This document shows positions 61,772 through 64,000 of a stretch of DNA of 64,000 nucleotides, one piece after another. Source of the DNA: Comamonadaceae bacterium (lineage in GTDB: Bacteria > Pseudomonadota > Gammaproteobacteria > Burkholderiales > Burkholderiaceae_C); assembly GCA_947442105.1 (NCBI GenBank), contig CANEVH010000016.1, forward strand, positions 1 to 64,000, written 5' to 3'. The notes under the pieces were generated by a model. The model was not told the origin of the DNA. It worked only from the letters and a program-made list of their open reading frames with translations, and ran no database searches. Position numbers and translations under genes: made by a program. How positions within the stretch are numbered: the first letter of the stretch is position 1; each line of letters starts with the position of its first letter.

Positions 61772-61902
61772 AACAGGCCATTGCGTCAGCAATCTGCGGG
61801 TTTGCGCCGCAGGCACAAAGCAGCGACGCTACGTGCAGCGGCGGGCCTGTGAAACAGGCCATTGCGTCAGCAATCTGCGGGTTTGCGCCGCAGGCACAAA
61901 GC
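61741..61902. repeat. 81-bp tandem duplication at the metK 3' end (two units)
   Basis: Units 61741-61821 and 61822-61902 are nearly identical, differing near the start (GCTGCGCGCAG against GCTACGTGCAG). Each contains two hairpins: GGCCTGT-GAA-ACAGGCC and CTGCGG-GTTTGCG-CCGCAG. Unit 1 includes the metK stop codon. A partial third start (AGCTACGTGGCAGGCCTG) follows at 61903. Confidence 0.92.
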
Positions 61903-61935
61903 AGCTACGTGGCAGGCCTGTAGTTAGAACGCCGA

Positions 61936-63162
61936 ATGAAACTCCAGACACAACGCTTTATTGACCGCTGGGTAGGCCAGTTGCTGTGCGCGGTGGTGTC
62001 GGGGTGGGTTCGGCTCACGGGTGCCAAGACGGCGGTGCTGGCTGCGCAGCCGCGCAATATTGTGGTGATTTTGCTGTCCGAGATGGGCAGCATTGTGCTG
62101 GCCGGGCCCATGTTTGCCGAGTTGCGCCGACGCTACCCCGGCGCCGCCATCCATGTCTTGCAGCTCAAGAAGAACCAAGAAGTCTCCAAACTGCTGCGTC
62201 TGAGCCAGGACGAGTACCTGCACAGTCTAGACGATAGTTCTGGGGCACGGCTGGTGGGCGACATACTGCTTTTTAGCCTGCGCATGCGCCGCCTGGGCGT
62301 GGACGCGGTGGTGGACTGCGAGCTGTTTTCGCGCGTGAGTAGCCTGCTGTCGTTTGCCTGCGGCGCGCCGCTGCGGGTGGGCTTTACGCCCCACACGCAA
62401 GAGGGGCTGTACCGGGGCAGTTTTATCAACCGCGCCATTCCTTACAACCCCTACCAGCACATCAGCAAGCAGTTTTTGTCGCTGGTGGACGCCTTGTCGG
62501 GCGACAGCGTGCCGCGCAACAAGGCCGCGCCGATTCGCCCCAAGCCCACGCAAACGGAACTTTCGGTGCCGTTTGCGGACACCGAGCTGGCCACCTACCG
62601 CACCCAGTTGCACCGCGACCACCCGGCCGCGGCCCAGCGCGCACTGGTGCTGCTGTACGCGGGCGGTGGCATCTTGCCCGAGCGCGCCTGGCCTGCAGCC
62701 CACTACGCGCGGGTGGCGCAAGGCTTGTGCGCGGCCGGGTTTGCCGTGGGGCTCATTGGCCTGAGAGACGATGCGCAACTGGCCAAGGAATTGCAGGCGC
62801 AGGTCCAAAGCGACTTTTGCATCGACCTGACCGGCTACACCCGCAGCATCCGCGAGCTGCTGATGCTGTTTTACGCCGCGCGGCTGCTGATTACCAACGA
62901 CGGCGGGCCGGGCCACTTTGCCACGCTCACGCCCATACAGACCATGGTGTTTTTTGGCCCGGAGACGGGACGCCTCTACGGTCCGCTGGGCGCACGCAAC
63001 CAGGTGATCGAGTCGGGCATTGCCTGCTCACCCTGCCTGAGCGCCTACAACCACCGCCTGACCTTTTGCGACGGCGACAACCAATGCCTCAAACGCATTG
63101 CGCCCGACCAGGTACTGGTCGATGCGCTGCGCTATTTGCAGGCTGCGCCCTCCACTGCATGA
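61936..63162 (+). CDS. Glycosyltransferase family 9 (heptosyltransferase-like)
   Basis: 408 residues, two Rossmann-like domains (GT-B). IVVILLSEMGSIVLAGPMFAE is the N-terminal GT9 strand-loop. SIRELLMLFYAARLLITNDG with GGPGHFATLTPIQTMVFFGP is the C-terminal sugar-nucleotide region (the Asp-Gly-Gly-Pro-Gly-His element). A C-terminal Cys cluster (IACSPCLSAY, TFCDGDNQCL) resembles other GT9 members. It probably adds a sugar to LPS core or a surface glycan. It overlaps the GtrA gene by four bases. Confidence 0.88.
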   Translation: MKLQTQRFIDRWVGQLLCAVVSGWVRLTGAKTAVLAAQPRNIVVILLSEMGSIVLAGPMFAELRRRYPGAAIHVLQLKKNQEVSKLLRLSQDEYLHSLDDSSGARLVGDILLFSLRMRRLGVDAVVDCELFSRVSSLLSFACGAPLRVGFTPHTQEGLYRGSFINRAIPYNPYQHISKQFLSLVDALSGDSVPRNKAAPIRPKPTQTELSVPFADTELATYRTQLHRDHPAAAQRALVLLYAGGGILPERAWPAAHYARVAQGLCAAGFAVGLIGLRDDAQLAKELQAQVQSDFCIDLTGYTRSIRELLMLFYAARLLITNDGGPGHFATLTPIQTMVFFGPETGRLYGPLGARNQVIESGIACSPCLSAYNHRLTFCDGDNQCLKRIAPDQVLVDALRYLQAAPSTA

Positions 63163-63650
63163 CCACAAACACCGCTTGGCAAGCCCGCGCCTTAGACGCC
63201 ATGGCGTGGCTAACACGCTTTCGCTACCTGAAGTTTGGCCTGGTGGGCGCCAGCGGCACGGTGGTCAATATGGTGGTGCTGTACTTGGGCCATGAGTACC
63301 TTTTTCAGTCCTTTGAAGGGCCGCACGGCAAGCCCTATGCGTCCCTGGGGCTGGCGATTGCGGTGGCCACGGTGAACAACTTCACCTGGAACCGGATGTG
63401 GACCTGGGCCGACCGCGTGCAGGCGCAGCGCGCAGCGGCGCTGGACGCGGTCGATGTTTCCGCGCCCACACTGGGGGCGCAGTTTCTCAGATACGCGCTG
63501 GCCTCGTGGTTTGGCATTGCGCTGCAATACACCCTGACGCTGTGGCTGGCGCACCTGATGCATTACATGCTGGCCAATGTGATTGCCATTGTGGTTGCCA
63601 GCGTGAGCAACTTCCTGGCCAACGACCGCTGGACTTTTCGCCGCCGCTGA
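63159..63650 (+). CDS. GtrA-family membrane protein
   Basis: 163 residues, four helices, with FRYLKFGLVGASGTVVNMVV as the GtrA opening and VNNFTWNRMWTW and SNFLANDRWTFRRR as the two conserved motifs. GtrA proteins are proposed to flip lipid-linked sugars. A longer hydrophilic loop (about residues 80-105) separates helices 2 and 3. ATGA overlaps the GT9 stop, and a GT39-type gene follows. Confidence 0.9.
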   Translation: MTTNTAWQARALDAMAWLTRFRYLKFGLVGASGTVVNMVVLYLGHEYLFQSFEGPHGKPYASLGLAIAVATVNNFTWNRMWTWADRVQAQRAAALDAVDVSAPTLGAQFLRYALASWFGIALQYTLTLWLAHLMHYMLANVIAIVVASVSNFLANDRWTFRRR

Positions 63651-63658
63651 GCACGCGC

Positions 63659-64000
63659 ATGGCGCCCACCCAAACCGCCCCCCAACGCGCCCACGATAGC
63701 GCCCACACCGCGCCGCTGTGGCCCTGTCTGGCGTTGCTGGTTTTGGCGGTAGGTCTTTATTTTTTCGGCCTGGGCAGCTTTTACGCGCCCACCAATGGCG
63801 ACGAGATGGTCTACATCCACATCGCCCGCCTCACCGCCGAGTCGGGCCACTGGCTGCCCTTGGTGTCCGACCTAGGCCAGATGCGCAACACCAAACCGCC
63901 GCTCTTGTTTTGGCAGGCACTGGTGGCGGGCGACTGGGGCGCGCACTGGTCGCTGTTTGCGCTGCGCCTGCCCAGCGTGGTCTACACGCTGCTCACGGCG
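63659..64000 (+). CDS. GT39/ArnT-like membrane glycosyltransferase, N-terminal part
   Basis: The first 114 codons are present, cut by the window edge. A membrane helix (LWPCLALLVLAVGLYFFGLG) precedes FYAPTNGDEMVYIHIARL, whose Asp-Glu pair is the usual catalytic loop of GT39/GT83 enzymes. SDLGQMRNTKPPLLFWQALV is the second family motif (KPPL). Such enzymes transfer sugar from undecaprenyl phosphate. It sits directly after gtrA, consistent with one envelope-glycosylation unit. Confidence 0.88.
   Translation, partial: MAPTQTAPQRAHDSAHTAPLWPCLALLVLAVGLYFFGLGSFYAPTNGDEMVYIHIARLTAESGHWLPLVSDLGQMRNTKPPLLFWQALVAGDWGAHWSLFALRLPSVVYTLLTA

Overview
The window is a contiguous, gene-dense, high-GC chromosomal segment. 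Gene content and order fit a betaproteobacterium of the order Burkholderiales, most likely family Comamonadaceae (Rhodoferax/Polaromonas/Acidovorax-like); this is inferred from synteny memory, not from a search. Markers are the chain mrcA-pilMNOPQ-aroK-aroB-dgt, the chain gltB-gltD-mlaFEDACB-murA-hisGDCBHAFIE-tatABC, the petABC-sspA-sspB block, and a cytochrome c4/MsrPQ pair. Nearly everything is core housekeeping; no prophage, plasmid or CRISPR is visible.

Layout. 1-4.3 kb is the least tidy part: the edge of a probable insertion sequence, a truncated sensor-kinase gene, two small membrane proteins, an alpha/beta hydrolase and an acyltransferase broken by two frameshifts. 4.3-7.1 kb holds ribonuclease R, tRNA-Leu(CAG) and tRNA-Thr(TGT). 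7.1-11.3 kb holds sspB, sspA and the cytochrome bc1 operon petABC. 11.3-14.6 kb has pdxA, a Nif3-like gene and a DegS-type periplasmic protease. From 31.6 kb down to 14.6 kb runs one long minus-strand series: Mla phospholipid transport (mlaFEDACB), an ABC-2 exporter, a BolA protein, murA, the complete histidine block including phosphoribosyl-ATP hydrolase and cyclohydrolase, a HIT protein and tatABC. 31.7-38 kb is glutamate synthase (gltB, gltD). 38.0-38.9 kb is a single-gene REP-associated tyrosine transposase unit bounded by perfect 21-bp inverted repeats. 38.9-51.1 kb is a glycine-zipper lipoprotein, a methyltransferase, a DUF1415 protein, dgt, aroB, aroK, an Ig-like lipoprotein and the type IV pilus assembly operon pilMNOPQ. 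51.3-58.6 kb has mrcA, cyaY, lptM, lysA, msrQ, msrP, cytochrome c4 and engB. 58.7-64 kb has two LpxL-family acyltransferases, metK, and the start of a GT9-GtrA-GT39 envelope glycosylation cluster that runs off the right edge.

Functional themes. Much of the window serves the cell envelope: Mla lipid trafficking, MurA and PBP1a for peptidoglycan, LptM and LpxL-type acylation for LPS, type IV pili, Tat export (MsrP carries a twin-arginine signal, and the Rieske protein a K-R variant), and a regulated periplasmic protease. Gene overlaps of 1-8 bases are frequent and suggest translational coupling.

The most unusual features are not core genes: (1) a four-copy, ~45-55-bp hairpin repeat that starts at or near stop codons and lies 3' of genes in the same orientation; (2) an Ig-like lipoprotein with a G8 tract just after its lipobox and EF-hand-like loops, placed between pilQ and aroK; (3) an 81-bp tandem duplication covering the end of metK and its hairpins; (4) the transposase unit that donates the stop codon of the adjacent lipoprotein gene.
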